Shown here one piece after another: positions 26,611 through 36,995 of a DNA stretch of 64,000 bases. Location: positions 34,145,119 through 34,209,118 of the forward strand of contig OX424559.1 of the NCBI GenBank assembly GCA_949152475.1. The letters run 5' to 3'. The stretch comes from Terebella lapidaria. Its lineage: Eukaryota; Annelida; Polychaeta; Terebellida; Terebellidae. The notes under the pieces were generated by a model, which worked only from the letters and a program-made list of their open reading frames with translations, searched no databases and was not told the origin of the DNA. Both the position numbers and the translations under genes were made by a program. The first letter of the stretch is position 1; each line of letters starts with the position of its first letter.

Positions 26611-26819
26611 CTAACCTAGGGTCACTGTTGGTGCAGTATTTACCATGGAACGCTCACCAGGAGCAGCCAGTTCTGCGAGACCAGACATGCAGACACCACT
26701 CAGATACACGATCATCACCGTGGTGTTAATTGTAAGGCTGGCTCGCCACGGTATGCCACGGAGGATGGAAACCCGGACAGCCTGACGGTCTGCTTGAGCC
26801 TGTGTCGCACCATCCCAGA
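26611..26819 (-). other. GC-rich segment adjoining the lower LTR
   Basis: GC-rich like the interior of the Gypsy element and unlike the AT-rich host DNA. On -, it follows directly after an LTR that ends in CA. It may be leader or gag sequence of an element copy, left by recombination between LTRs. Confidence 0.4.
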
Positions 26820-27211
26820 TGGGAGACTGGTGATCCAGAGGGCGTACACCCTCTAGTCATCAAGATTTTCTCCACCTGGGCCCCCTATGGAAATTGTCCC
26901 CAGGGCCTTCGAGGGCCTTAGCCGCTGAGTGAGGCCGTAGAGCTCATGGCCAAGCCCTCCGTCGTTCTCTCGCCTTGCTCAGCTCTGAGACAACTCCACT
27001 GAACAATGCAGCTCCAGAGTACTTATAGTCCCTGAAGCACGAGATACGAGGGAAGTGACGTAAGACCATTGTTACAGCATACTGGGCGAGAGAGTTAGAG
27101 GGCGTTGCAAAGCAGCGCACATGCTTCGAACAGAAGCGTCCAAAACAAAGGCCAGAAACAAGAGTATTTAGAAAGAATCACCTGCCGCGATCTTTGGTCA
27201 GAATCACCACA
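26820..27211 (-). repeat. LTR (3' LTR in element orientation)
   Basis: On -, starts TGTGGTG and ends CTCCCA. Alignable along its whole length with 35,191-35,582. Confidence 0.85.
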
Positions 27212-27224
27212 TTAACCCCTTCTT
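27212..27224 (-). promoter_or_regulatory. Polypurine tract next to the 3' LTR
   Basis: On -, AAGAAGGGGTTAA lies directly before the TGTGG start of the LTR, the expected position for the plus-strand primer of an LTR retrotransposon. Confidence 0.65.
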
Positions 27225-28043
27225 ACAATGTTGGTCCCCAGCATGCTCCGCCTGTGCCCAAAACTGCCAAACACGACGAGGGCATCACATGGTGGAACCA
27301 GAAGGAAGCAAGGTGAGCGGTACCCTAAAGTCATGACGCAAACGACTCAGACGTTAGGGGTCCATTTTGGAAGAATGGGGAACGATCCCCGGACTTACGG
27401 AGTAAAATGTAACGCGCTCTACAGTTTTGAATTAACCCTAATAAACAAGCTAAAATTTTGACCAAGATAGTCCAAAAAGGATGATGACCTTGGAAGGTCA
27501 TCTGCCGAAAAGGACGGTGTGTCGAGTCTTTCCAACATCTTTAGGGGCAAACTTTAAATTTATAAATTTTGTAAAACGACACAACGAGTGATCAAAAGCG
27601 GTTGTACCTCTGAGAAAAGTTGCCGGAGGCCCGCCCACCTGGCTCCTCGGACCCGCGGAGTGAGTCTGAGGCAGGGCAGAGCCGCGGGAAGCGACTCCGG
27701 CACACTGCTGCACACTGCTCCGGCACACTGCTTCTCCCTCTTCCATCGGCTGATCGTCCATGCCGCCCTTCTTGGATGAGGGCGGTCAGTCCCTACGCTC
27801 TGAAGTAGGATGTTCCACGAGCGGAGCCAGTAGCCAAAACTCCGGCTGCACCGGCGGACGAGGCAGGCCAGGCGGCGGTTGCAGGGGCCTAGAGAGGGAA
27901 GCCCTGCATGCCAGGCCCTGGCGGAGCCGAAAGGAAGGCGGCTGGTAGACCTGTCGCGCCTAGGTCAGCCACGGCGGCGAACATCTCCACCGTATCTCTA
28001 CCGGTGCGCTGTGGGTCGGCCGTGCGCTCTCCCCATTTCTGGA

Positions 28044-28544
28044 CTAGAATGGGGTCGAGGGCAGCTCCAGAGCTGCATCCGCCTGCGGTGCAATAGACTG
28101 CGCCAAGGCGGACGATATTGTGTCATCAAGTCCCTGGTGCAGGCAAGCTTGTGCGGCTTCCGCTTCATCTAAACGACGCCATTGCCTCTCATTCTCAGCC
28201 ACAAGTCTCTGCATCTCAGTGCTGACCTCAGCGGGGACGGAGATCTTTTCGGGCTCGGCAGCTTGGGCAGCGGCTTTCCTTTCTTCGAAAACCTGCCGCT
28301 CACAGGCTGCAGACAGAGTCCGTTGGCTCTCAAGGCTGCGCCAGGTGCCTTCCACGAGGCCCTGGTCGTGTGCCAGGTGGCACGCGACCCGAAAAGCCTC
28401 CGCACGGTACCGGTTAAGCCATTCCAGAGAGCGGTCCATCTCTGCAACAAGGTATTCCGCCGTTTGGGTGAGTCTCCCTCGCTGGGGGTGATCCCAGGGG
28501 TACCCTTCCCACACGCTGCCACCCCTGCGGACCCAGGTCACCAA
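28044..28544 (-). CDS. Post-integrase frame: helical, coiled-coil-like protein
   Basis: A frame of 166 codons within the element, downstream of integrase. It is rich in Ala, Glu, Arg and Gln with long helical stretches (RSLEWLNRYRAEAFRVACHL; EVSTEMQRLVAENERQWRR), so coiled-coil oligomerisation is plausible. I do not recognise the family. Its neighbours on the same strand are two other unidentified frames. It could be an accessory protein or displaced gag-like sequence. The start is not fixed. Confidence 0.4.
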   Translation of the reverse strand: MVTWVRRGGSVWEGYPWDHPQRGRLTQTAEYLVAEMDRSLEWLNRYRAEAFRVACHLAHDQGLVEGTWRSLESQRTLSAACERQVFEERKAAAQAAEPEKISVPAEVSTEMQRLVAENERQWRRLDEAEAAQACLHQGLDDTISSALAQSIAPQADAALELPSTPF

Positions 28545-28734
28545 TGGCCCGGGGCACCGGCAGGTTGAGCAACGCCGGATCCGACGATATGCGTCGATCT
28601 CAACGATGGCCGACCATCTGGCCTACAGACTCATGGAAAGCCTCATAGGCCCTGGCGGCCACGGAACCGTACCGACGGAGAACCTCCTCTACTGGATTGA
28701 TAGGGTCCATGTTCAGGGAGCCTCACGAGGGGTC

Positions 28735-29097
28735 TTAGGTCACTGCCACGGAGCTCGAGGAGGCGGTGGTGTCCGCCACCATATGTCCCTCTGACGGACC
28801 CCCAGGGACCGTCACCTCCAGCAAGGTCGGATGGAGCAAGGCCCCCTGTGCACGGAGTTGATCCGGAGGACGGGCTCTTCCCCTTAGCCGCTGGTGGGAT
28901 GCACTGCTTGCTGTCATCGCGTTCTCCGCCATGGTGTGGCCCATAGTGGCCGTCATGCAAGCTGCGAAGCCCGAGCCTGCCGACATGATACCAGACTCTT
29001 TCCAACTATTGTCCATGACGTGCAGTGCGAAACGCCACGGACCGTGGTGGAAGATACGGTTCTTCGCCAATCCTGACGTGGTCATGATCGGCGCCAC
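28735..29097 (-). CDS. Post-integrase frame of unknown function
   Basis: About 120 codons. It begins with MAPIMTTSGLAKNRIF, has aromatic-rich HGPWRFALHVMDNSWKESG, and becomes Ser/Ala-rich toward the end. It starts 18 bases after the stop of the preceding zinc-finger-like frame, so the two could be expressed in sequence or once have been one protein. No family recognised. Confidence 0.35.
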   Translation of the reverse strand: MAPIMTTSGLAKNRIFHHGPWRFALHVMDNSWKESGIMSAGSGFAACMTATMGHTMAENAMTASSASHQRLRGRARPPDQLRAQGALLHPTLLEVTVPGGPSEGHMVADTTASSSSVAVT

Positions 29098-29115
29098 CCG
29101 GGGTGAAATGTATTT

Positions 29116-29975
29116 CTAATTAAATAAAGGCCCCACTTCATCACCATCGGTGTGAAGTCCCTCACCGGGCTGTGCACCTGCGCGGTGAGTGTTCAAGGCC
29201 TCCAAACTGGGGAAGTATCTCTCCCGCGGGCCAAGAGGGTAGCACCACCGACAGAGAAACAACTTCACCCAGGGGTAGTGATAACACGCCACATGTTGGC
29301 TCAAGTGATCATAGGAGTGATACCATCGAACTTGATTGAGGGCATCATGAGGGTCCTCATTCCTGCCATAACACGGAAGGAATAGTACAGAGTTCGGGCC
29401 CGATTCGGACCGCAGCCTCTTAAGGGGTGGCTGTTCCGAGGAAGACCGCTGTGGCTGTCTCCCCGGACCAGACTTCGACCTGGTTTGATCGGGCGCACTC
29501 TTCGCTCGTTCGGCGGCTTGTTTCTGCTGCCTATCGCAGAAACTTGTGAGGACTCGCATTTCGCAGCTCCGGACGACTTGGGTTTGTCGGAGGACATGCT
29601 GGAGGAGGCCCCGTTCGGTGCCCGGATGGGTGACCTATTACGGGGACCCCCCTTACCCTGGCCAGACCCTGCGGAGGTACTGTCTGCATCGCCTCCCGAA
29701 CAATTTGGTGCCCCAGAACCTCCGGACTTGGCGGAAGATCCTCCATCGCCACCCCCACGAAGGTGCTGGTGCCTTGGATCCTCCGGACTTTGGTCTGGAC
29801 CCAGGTGGAGGGGCATGGTCGTACGAGACCGAGGTCGTTGAGCGCTTCTGGTGCTTCCTCTTCCTCTTACTCGCGGATCCGCCCATCCCCACAGCGGGTA
29901 CGAACTCAGATTCCTTATCATGCCATGTATACGGGTGGCCTGAATACAGGCCATCTCGGGGGATCCTGCAATCAC
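29116..29975 (-). CDS. Post-integrase frame: low-complexity region plus possible C2H2-type finger
   Basis: Overlapping frames cover this stretch. The clearest is 29559-29116 (147 codons): a basic Ser/Gln/Arg-rich start, then LFLCRWCYPLGPRERYFPSL followed by EALNTHRAG. This looks like a Cys-x2-Cys … His-type finger, with an extra His/Cys cluster (HVACYHYPW) just before. The upstream part is Gly/Ser/Pro-rich and frame-ambiguous. Nucleic-acid binding is a reasonable guess only. Confidence 0.4.
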
Positions 29976-29999
29976 ATACAGTAATTGAAACAGTCATTA

Positions 30000-31150
30000 G
30001 CTATCGATGCCGCACTGGCGGACAATGACGTGAATTTAATCACCCCAGCAGGATAAAGATCGTACGCAATGTATCAGAAGTCGATCTACTTGTGGATGTT
30101 ACAATTATGATCAACCAGCAGCGATAAAAATAAATTCACCACCACTCAAACCGCGATGAGAATAAATCCACCACCGTTTGCCTACATTTTTCGTAGATCA
30201 CGGCAGACAGGCTTCTAATAGCATGAACATAATCTTCTATACCCCTCTTTCGAAATACTCCCCATAGCCGCTGGTACGCTAACAAGGCGATTGGGTAAGC
30301 CCATGGAAGCCCTAAAGACAATTGATCGCCCTGTGGGCATTCATGACGCGCCCACTAGCAACCCCAACGTACAATAATGCCATGGAGCAATGCACCGGTC
30401 AAACCTAGAGCCCATGCAACGACCACCGGAGGGCGGATCCAATAGATTTAGACGAGATGCCAGCAGGTTCATAACCTCAATGGTTAGGGGGCGAACCCTT
30501 CATGCTGGCGCCCAATCTAGAGAATCCCAAACATGATGAAATCAATAGCCGGCGGTCGTCCGGACCTGCCCGTGGACGGAGTCCAGATCGAGACCATCAC
30601 CATAGCATGGCATATTGACCTTATCCGATGGTTATGATAGGGACTGAAAACCACAAAGTATGCTACGCATGTAGAATATGACCTCCTTCTTAGAAGGTGG
30701 CCGGGGTTTTGGTCATTCCGGCTAGTCCCCGTTTTGTAAGGTGCGATTCGGATATAAATGAGCATCACCCGCTGCCGGGGCTGGTTCGCATGTGCGGATT
30801 TAACAGCCGGTCCATTAAAAATAATGGTAAAATTGTTTCCTGTCGTTAGAAACCTTATCCCACTATAAGCAACCTTAAAGTAGTGGCTCATGGGTGACAA
30901 CGCACCGAAATACGTCATCTGAAAGCGTCCGGAGCACCGGACGAGTCATGCGGACGAACTGCGGTCCGGCGCTCCAGTCCAGCCAGCATAGGCGTTGGGT
31001 TAACTACGCCGGAAAACAGTCCAAATGATGCGGATAGGTTTGCCACACGTTCTCAGTGCTAGAAACTACGGGAGGGTGGTTGCAGAGCAGCGGTGTTATG
31101 TTGCAAAGATGTCCGGAGACCTCAACTCCGGAGATAACAACAAAATGACC
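30000..31150 (-). other. Interior of the Gypsy element without an identifiable domain
   Basis: Frames at 30321-30136 and 30918-30517 on - are short and without motif. The region separates integrase from the accessory frames and may be degenerate coding sequence. Confidence 0.4.
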
Positions 31151-31152
31151 AC

Positions 31153-31449
31153 TCACAGAGGAAAGTCGTCCAGATCCCTACGGAACAGCCTAAAATCCAT
31201 CCCTGGTGTGTAAGATGGATACAGCAGACGCATCCGCATGAGCGGAATGTTAGTCACACCCATATCGGGACGGTGTACAGGGTGGCCATCCGTCATCCAC
31301 AGGTCTAGGAGGTACTGGGTGAACCTGCGGATTGCCAAGAACTGGTGGAATATCGTCTGGAAGACCCACCATATGGCGTACATGCTCGTCCGGCTTCCAC
31401 ATGTGCCGACCGGAGGTGTCCAAAAGTGGAACTTCATCTGGTTCCGCAT
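31153..31449 (-). pseudogene. Frame just after integrase, possibly its C-terminal extension
   Basis: 98 codons, aromatic- and Met-rich (MYAIWWVFQTIFHQFL), close behind the integrase core. Could be a remnant of the integrase C-terminus or a separate protein. No chromodomain seen. Confidence 0.3.
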
Positions 31450-31572
31450 CCTGCATGAGCGGATCCATGACGAGCGGGCCCTCTTACTTCTTCAGGTTGT
31501 CGATATGGACCACCAGCACTCTGTCTGGATCGGAATCCCTACAAATCCGGTAGTCCACCTCGGTCACCTGTT

Positions 31573-32509
31573 TCAGTATGGTGAACGGGCCAATTCACGG
31601 CTTCGTGAACTTGTAATCTTGCTTAGTTGGTGGATAGTAGTAACACACCTTGTCCCCATCTGCAAAAGCGGGCTTACCCTTAGCATGCGTGTCATAGCCA
31701 CGCTTCTGCCGGATAGCGGACTTATCCAGGTGCGCTCTTCATGAGTGTTCGCCAAGGTGCGGCGAACCCACTCTACGTACGCCGGACCACACTGGGGTAT
31801 CGGACCGGTTTCTGTCGCGTTTGGATACATGATATCCACCGGCAGATTGAGCTCCCGGCCGTACAACATTGCATGCGGAGGTACTCCGGTTGAAGAGTGG
31901 ACCGACGACCGGTGTGCCATTAAGACATATGAGAGCTGGTCATCCCAATCATTCGCACGATCATTTACAAAGGCTCCCAGCATATTCAGGATTGTTCGAT
32001 TGAGTCGTTCGACCTGTCCGTCAGACTGAGGCCTGTAAGGGGTGATCCAGACCTTGGTACTCCCCAGCATCTGTGCTAGGTCCAGAACAGGTTGCTCTCA
32101 AATTGCGTGCCCTGATCGGAATGTACCTGCTTAGGTACGCCATGGTAAACCACCCACCTATTCACCAGCAACTGAGCCACCTTGTGCTCGGTCTTGGGCC
32201 GCAGCGGGTAGGCATCGATGTACTTGGTGAAATAGTCTGAGATCACCAGGATGTAGAGTGACCCAGTGAGTATCCAGAATATCATAGATGATCCGGTCAA
32301 AAGGCACCCCAGCCTTAACCGTGGTCAAGGGGTGGCGGCCAGGAGTCAGAATTCTTTGTGAACCCGACACCGTTATGTGGACAAGCTGCGCACCACCGTT
32401 GCATGTCCAATCCTCTACCAGGCCAGTGAAAGCGCTGTTGTAGCTGATGGACGGTCCTCCGGATTCCCAGGTGACCGGTCACCCGGAGGTTGTGCAACTG
32501 TTGGAGCAC
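31573..32509 (-). pseudogene. Gypsy integrase (zinc finger plus DDE core), frameshifted
   Basis: Three frames together give the domain. 32509-32315 has the HHCC finger (VTGHLGIRRTVHQLQQRFHW, then CAACP). 32370-32076 has the core start (PFDRIIYDILDTHW with the first Asp), VISDYFTKYIDAYPLR, and HSDQGTQFE with the second Asp. 32070-31573 has TPYRPQSDGQVERLNRT with the catalytic Glu, then YVLMAHRSSVHSSTGVPPHA. The three acidic residues persist, but frameshifts near 32,300 and 32,075 disable the protein. In an active element it would insert the cDNA into the chromosome. Confidence 0.88.
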
Positions 32510-32617
32510 CTCTTTCTGCAGCTACGCTGGAAGCACCAACTGCCAAATAGGTGGCAGTGGGCTCGGTGGCTCATAGCGCCGGTACAAGAGGCCATCCCTC
32601 TAGGGGAGCCATTCCCT

Positions 32618-32926
32618 TTAGAAGGCTAGAGATTGTGTCTCCTCCTTGTAGGTTTCCCGCTCAGCCTCGAAGGGCTTTTGGCCGGCCTCGAGGGCCTTGA
32701 TCACCGGTGCCAGAGCACTGTCAGCTCTCTGCTTCGCAGCCAGTTGTGCCAGAAAGTAGCCGCCCAAGTAGTTCGGCTCCTCATCCGCTACGTCCGGCTG
32801 TGTACCAGTGGCCATCACCACAGGGGGTAAGGAACGCTCGTACTCAGACTCATCTGAGGACATGGAGAGTACCCACGAGGAGTACATTGCCGGACTCGAG
32901 GAAGACTCGCTGGAGCTGAGCTGCAC
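32618..32926 (-). pseudogene. Linker between RNase H and integrase
   Basis: About 100 codons beginning with a Ser/Glu-rich acidic stretch and ending FLAQLAAKQRADSALAPVI. This resembles the helical segment that precedes the HHCC finger in Gypsy polyproteins. Confidence 0.55.
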
Positions 32927-32933
32927 CTCCGGT

Positions 32934-33664
32934 TCAAATGCAGGACACCAGCACTGGTCCTGTGGCCCGGGCCGCCATGTTGTTAAAGGGGGCGGCCGCC
33001 TGCCATCTTCCCGAAATGTCCAGTTTCAAGTCTGAGGAATAATCTTCGACACACTGGAATGGGTTCATTCCTGCATAGTCGGGGTTCTTGCACTTATGGC
33101 AACGTGACAGTCCGTCAGCATTGCCATATCCGGCGTGATGCTCAATCTGCATGTCATACTCCTGGAGTTTGACGAGCCACTGGGCCACCAAGCCGTCGGC
33201 CTCACTATAGTTGAGGAGCCACCGGAGCAAACTGTGATCTGTCCAACAAGTAATGTCGCCCCAACAAGTAATGCCAGAACCGCTTGGTCATGGTTTCCAC
33301 TGTGAGGAGCTCGCGGTGAGTCGTGCAGTAGTTTATTTGAAAGCAGCTGAGAGCTACACTCGCATAAGCCACTACATGCTCTTGCCTGTGAGAGGACACC
33401 GCTGAGTGCGAAGTTACTCGAGTCAGTGTCCAGGATGAACTCACAGTACGGACGAGGGTGCCGCAGAACAGGTGCTACCACCAGGGCCTGCCGGAGGTCA
33501 GAGAAAGCAATTGCCTGCTCAGGTCCCCAGACAAAATCAATGCTCCTTTCCTTGAGGATAGTAAGGGGACGTGCGATCTCCGCGAAGCCTGGAATAAACC
33601 GGTGGTGGTAGCTTGCGAAGCCCAAGAAGGACCTCACGTCTGCCACTTTACAAGGCCGGGCCAT
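32934..33664 (-). pseudogene. Gypsy RNase H region, frameshifted
   Basis: Starts with VRSFLGFASYHHRFIPGFAE and ARPLTILK, the connection between RT and RNase H. It continues with FILDTDSSNFALSGVLSQ, the RNase H first strand with Asp. A shift of frame follows; ASVALSCFQINYCTTHRELL and then IEHHAGYGNADGLSR mark the rest and the C-terminal end. At least two frameshifts. Confidence 0.85.
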
Positions 33665-33696
33665 TGCTGTACGGCCTCGATCTTCGCGGGGTCTGG

Positions 33697-34599
33697 TCAG
33701 ACTCTGGTGCCTGTTACCATGAAGCCCAAGTACGAAATATCTTCAGCGAAGAACTCACAATTGCTGGGCTTCAACTTAAGGCCTGCATCGCAAATGCGAT
33801 GGAGAACCATCTGGAGGTTGGCGAGGGTTTCCTCGAACGACCGGCCATACACGACGACATCGTCGATGTAGATCATACATTGCTTCCAGAGGAACCCTTT
33901 AAGGACCATCCCGAACATTGCAGGGTCGTTGCAGAGCCCGAACGACATTACCTTAAATTGGTAGAGCCCGTTCTTGGTAACAAAGGCAGTTTTCGCCCTA
34001 TCACTCTCGTCCATCTCGACCTGACAATACCTGGAGGCCATATCCAGAACACAGAAACAGTGCGATCTGGCCAGGGCATCGAAGGTGTCCTCGATGTGCG
34101 AAAGAGGATATGAGTCCTTCCGCATGGCATCGTTGTGTTTAGGATAGTCCACGCAGAACCTACACAAGCCGTCCTTCCTCTTCAGCATAACCACAGGACT
34201 TGCCAAAGGGCTATCACTGGGATCAATGATGTCTAGCTCGAGCATCTTCTGCACATCCTGGTCAATGACCTTTTGGTGCACGATAGCAGCTCGTTGTAGA
34301 AGCTGTTTGATCGGACACTCTTCCAGGAGGTCGATGCAGTGTTTGGCCACGTCTGTCTTGCCAATCGCACCACCAGGACTCATGAACACATCCGCATACT
34401 GCCAGAGCAGTTTGCAGAGAGCTTGACGCTGATCTTCATCCAGCCGGTTCTTCGGAACACGACATTCCAAATGGTATGGCAGGGTGAACGGATCATCTCC
34501 GGAATTACTCACACGTTGCTCTATACACGGACGACCATCAAGGGGCATGCGTGGGTGATGCAGCCTCGCCTCAATGATAATCTCGCTCATAGGCGGCAC
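33697..34599 (-). pseudogene. Gypsy reverse transcriptase
   Basis: An open stretch of 300 codons covers the fingers and palm: LELDIIDPSDSPLASPVVML, KRKDGLCRFCVDYPKHND, YPLSHIEDTFDALARSHCF, VLDMASRYCQVEMDESDRAK, TAFVTKNGLYQFKVMSFGL, and the catalytic YIDDVVVYG. Family members normally read LRFCVDYR-LN and FGL-NAP-TF, so this copy has lost several consensus residues. It copies element RNA into DNA in an active relative. The frame overlaps the protease frame by about 28 bases and shifts before RNase H. Confidence 0.92.
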
Positions 34600-35190
34600 A
34601 GTGGTTGTGCGTTGTGTGCGCCACCCTTAGTTGGAATGAATGGGTCAGACCCGCCCGGAAGAGGAAGTGTGTGTCCTTTCCCATCTGGAGTTCGCCGGTG
34701 CTAAAGTTGGTGATCACCCGTTTGATCCGGAGAAAGTTCATCCCAATGATCCCAGCTGCTCCGATATCCGCAATGATTGCCTCGTCCCCAAGGGTTGTAT
34801 ATACCTTGTCCCCAAGGGTGATAGGCAGATCGATGATTCCATGGATACGGATGCAATTGTTACCAGCCCTGGAGAGGTGGTAACGGCCAGAATCCCGCAA
34901 TGCTAGGTCGCAAAGAGCGGTCTCCCACTTAAAAGTCCTAGTGGCTACGAGGGTAACCTCCGAGCCGGAGTCTAAAAGGAACCGGACCGGCTCCCGCCCA
35001 AAAGACATGGGCAGGTACCAGCATGGGTCCCTCACCAGCACGCACGACGAATCACTGGAGTCACTCGGGGCGCTGGGTTCGCTACAGAGTCCTTGTTTTC
35101 TCCCTCAGCTGCGGAGGAACTAGACGGATCCTCAAGGACCACTTCCGGAGAAGTTATATCTACTTGAGGGTCGTCCGGCTTGTCCGCAGG
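34571..35190 (-). pseudogene. Gypsy aspartic protease with a short upstream linker; gag absent
   Basis: 35041-34571 encodes VRFLLDSGSEVTLVATR, the retropepsin DSG active site, then a hydrophobic flap-like region and AAGIIGMNFLRIKRVI, the second conserved segment. The frame above it (35220-35032) is acidic and Ser-rich and runs into the LTR. No capsid major homology region and no CCHC knuckle are present before protease, so gag is missing from its usual place. Confidence 0.75.
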
Positions 35191-35582
35191 TGGGAGACCG
35201 GTGATCCACAGGGCATACACCCCCGAGTCATCACGATCTTCCTCACCTGGCCCCTTTATGGAAATTGTCCCAAGGCCCCGTGAGGGCTTTAGTCGCTGAG
35301 TGAGGACATAGAGCTCATGGCTGAGCCCTCCGTAATTCTCTCGCCTTGCTCAGCTCTGAGACAACTCCACTGAACATCGGGGCTCAAGAGTACTTATGGT
35401 CCCTGAAGCACGAGATACGAGGGGAGTGACGTAAGACCGTTGTTATAGCATACTGGGCGAGAGAGTTAGAGAACGTTGCCAAGCAGGGCACGTACTTCGA
35501 ACCGAAGCGTCCAAAACAAAGGCCAGAAACAACAGTATTTAGAATGAATCACCTGCCGTGATTTTTGGGCAAAATCGCCACA
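35191..35582 (-). repeat. LTR (5' LTR in element orientation)
   Basis: 392 bp, same length as the lower LTR. On -, begins TGTGGCG and ends GGTCTCCCA. Divergence between the LTRs is plain throughout (about 10 differences in the first 70 bases compared). Confidence 0.85.
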
Positions 35583-35639
35583 TTTTTTAACATATCTTTT
35601 ATAATTTATGCATGTTTTTCACCATAAAATCAAAGGTAT

Positions 35640-36310
35640 TGTGTGATGAATGTATTTTTTATACTGATAGGTGCATACATTTTGATAGTGATCAATCCTA
35701 ATGTACACATTATTGAATGAATCGTTTTTATTTACTATATATTCGCGTGACCTGACCACAAACTCGCATATCCATATATTATCATATATTCGAATAAGAT
35801 ATGTTCAAACTTATCACACAGAATAACCGTGCAAGTTGTATTGATGCAGCAGACATCTTTCAAAAAGCGGCAGCTACTCAAATTGGTTATCCATATGTTG
35901 TACACCATTTCAGCTCATAGAACTCATGACACTACCAAACACGATTTTGACAGGGACGTTGTCAGTTGCCTACGCTGCAAAATAGGGAAAATAACGGTGT
36001 CAGATATGTGATATCTAACCATTTTACAGTTACAACTTGGCCAAACTTTCAGCTGATTCGAAGTTTTCTTCACCACGATGATGAAGTTTTTAAAGGCTTG
36101 ATTTGTGTACTTCATGGTCAGTCCTTATGATATGACTTTCTCTAGGAGTGTAAAACTTTGTGTATTGCAAAACTCTGAGGTGAGAAAGTACAATGCATGT
36201 CAAATGAAGTGCTCGGGTTAGTATATCATATTTTTTCATGGCAAAAAATAATTCACCAAACATGCGAATAAACATAGAAAGCTGTGTTCCCATTAGTGTC
36301 ATTGGATTAT
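35640..36310 (-). repeat. Decayed copy C of the receptor-gene 3' end
   Basis: Shares ordered blocks with 5,750-6,480 and 13,080-13,680: AAAAGCGGCAGCTAC (also at 13,153), GGTTA-CCA-ATGTTGTA, CATAGAACTC, and the last-exon region. Intron and UTR sequence are as recognisable as the exon, which suggests a non-functional copy. Confidence 0.75.
36142..36174 (-). pseudogene. Orphan last exon of the third receptor copy
   Basis: A CTCAG acceptor is followed by 33 nt ending in TAG, the same length as the last exons of genes A and B. It encodes SFAIHKVLHS instead of CPAVYEVVQS or RPAVYEVVQS, so the tail tyrosine has become His. Exons 7 and 8 are not found upstream, where repeats now lie. Confidence 0.65.
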
Positions 36311-36809
36311 GGAGGTGCTATAATTTGAAATCCCTTCGATCATTCTAAGACTTTCAAACAATCATTAAAATAACCTTACACATTCGAAGACAAACATTTT
36401 GGGATGAAGTATTCTGTTCAGTGTGGGAATGTGGGTCAAAATACTTGACAAAAATGTATTTTATTGTTGCTATTTTCACCAAGTTCGATATTTATTGAAA
36501 ACTAGTGAATATGCTGTTTTTTTGGCTGAAATTTCGTTTGTTCATTATTGAAGTGGTGCTCTGTTTTTGATACAAAGAAAAAAAACATTTGGGGTTGGCA
36601 TGCTAATTGTTCTGTGATATGTTGTCAAAATTGTGAAAGTCAGTGATTATTTACATAATTTCAATATATAAAGGTATTTCTCTGTTCTGAGGCCTGTGGG
36701 GGGAAACATAATATAGTGACCCCCACATTTGTTCGTTCCAAAAACATGCACACTGGAATGAGTACACTTAATTTCAAAGAACGTAGTTATTTGTACTAGC
36801 TGTATATTT

Positions 36810-36995
36810 AACATGACAGGTGCCACTGGTGGGGCAGGAAATGCTCACTCTTTCCGGAAAACCTGAATTCACCTCCCAATGGCCATTTTGGGGGGTTCAT
36901 GAGCTTCCCTGTCATGTTTGTTTTCTCTCACTTTGTATTCCTGATATGATTTTCTATCCCCGGACTATGAGATTGGATAGCTCAAAATTCAAGTT
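36810..36995 (+). mobile_element. 3' fragment of the YDKRDDF retroelement family
   Basis: GGTGCCACTGGTGGGGCAGG, GCTCACTCTTTCCGG, ATGGCCATTT and CCCCGGACTATGAGATTGGA match 59,097-59,270, where the sequence directly follows the stop of that family's protein remnant. Confidence 0.75.

Larger units (their letters stand above)
26820..35582 (-). mobile_element. Degenerate Ty3/Gypsy LTR retrotransposon
   Basis: Two direct repeats of 392 bp flank 7.98 kb. Reading on -, the order is LTR, protease, reverse transcriptase, RNase H, linker, integrase zinc finger, integrase core, then about 4 kb of extra frames, a polypurine tract and LTR. PR-RT-RH-IN order is diagnostic of Ty3/Gypsy. The reading frame is broken at several points and the LTRs have clearly diverged, so this is an old, inactive copy. 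No gag is found between the upper LTR and protease (about 150 bp). No obvious tRNA primer site follows the upper LTR, and the flanks show no matching target duplication. Confidence 0.9.

Noticed and set aside
27498..29119. Host genes on + between 27.5 and 29.1 kb
   Set aside because: These frames are opposite-strand shadows in GC-rich Gypsy interior; no host-like splice structure.
35191..35582. Primer-binding site just inside the 5' LTR
   Set aside because: The bases after the LTR on - (CCTGCGGACAAG) do not begin with TGG as expected for a tRNA primer complement.
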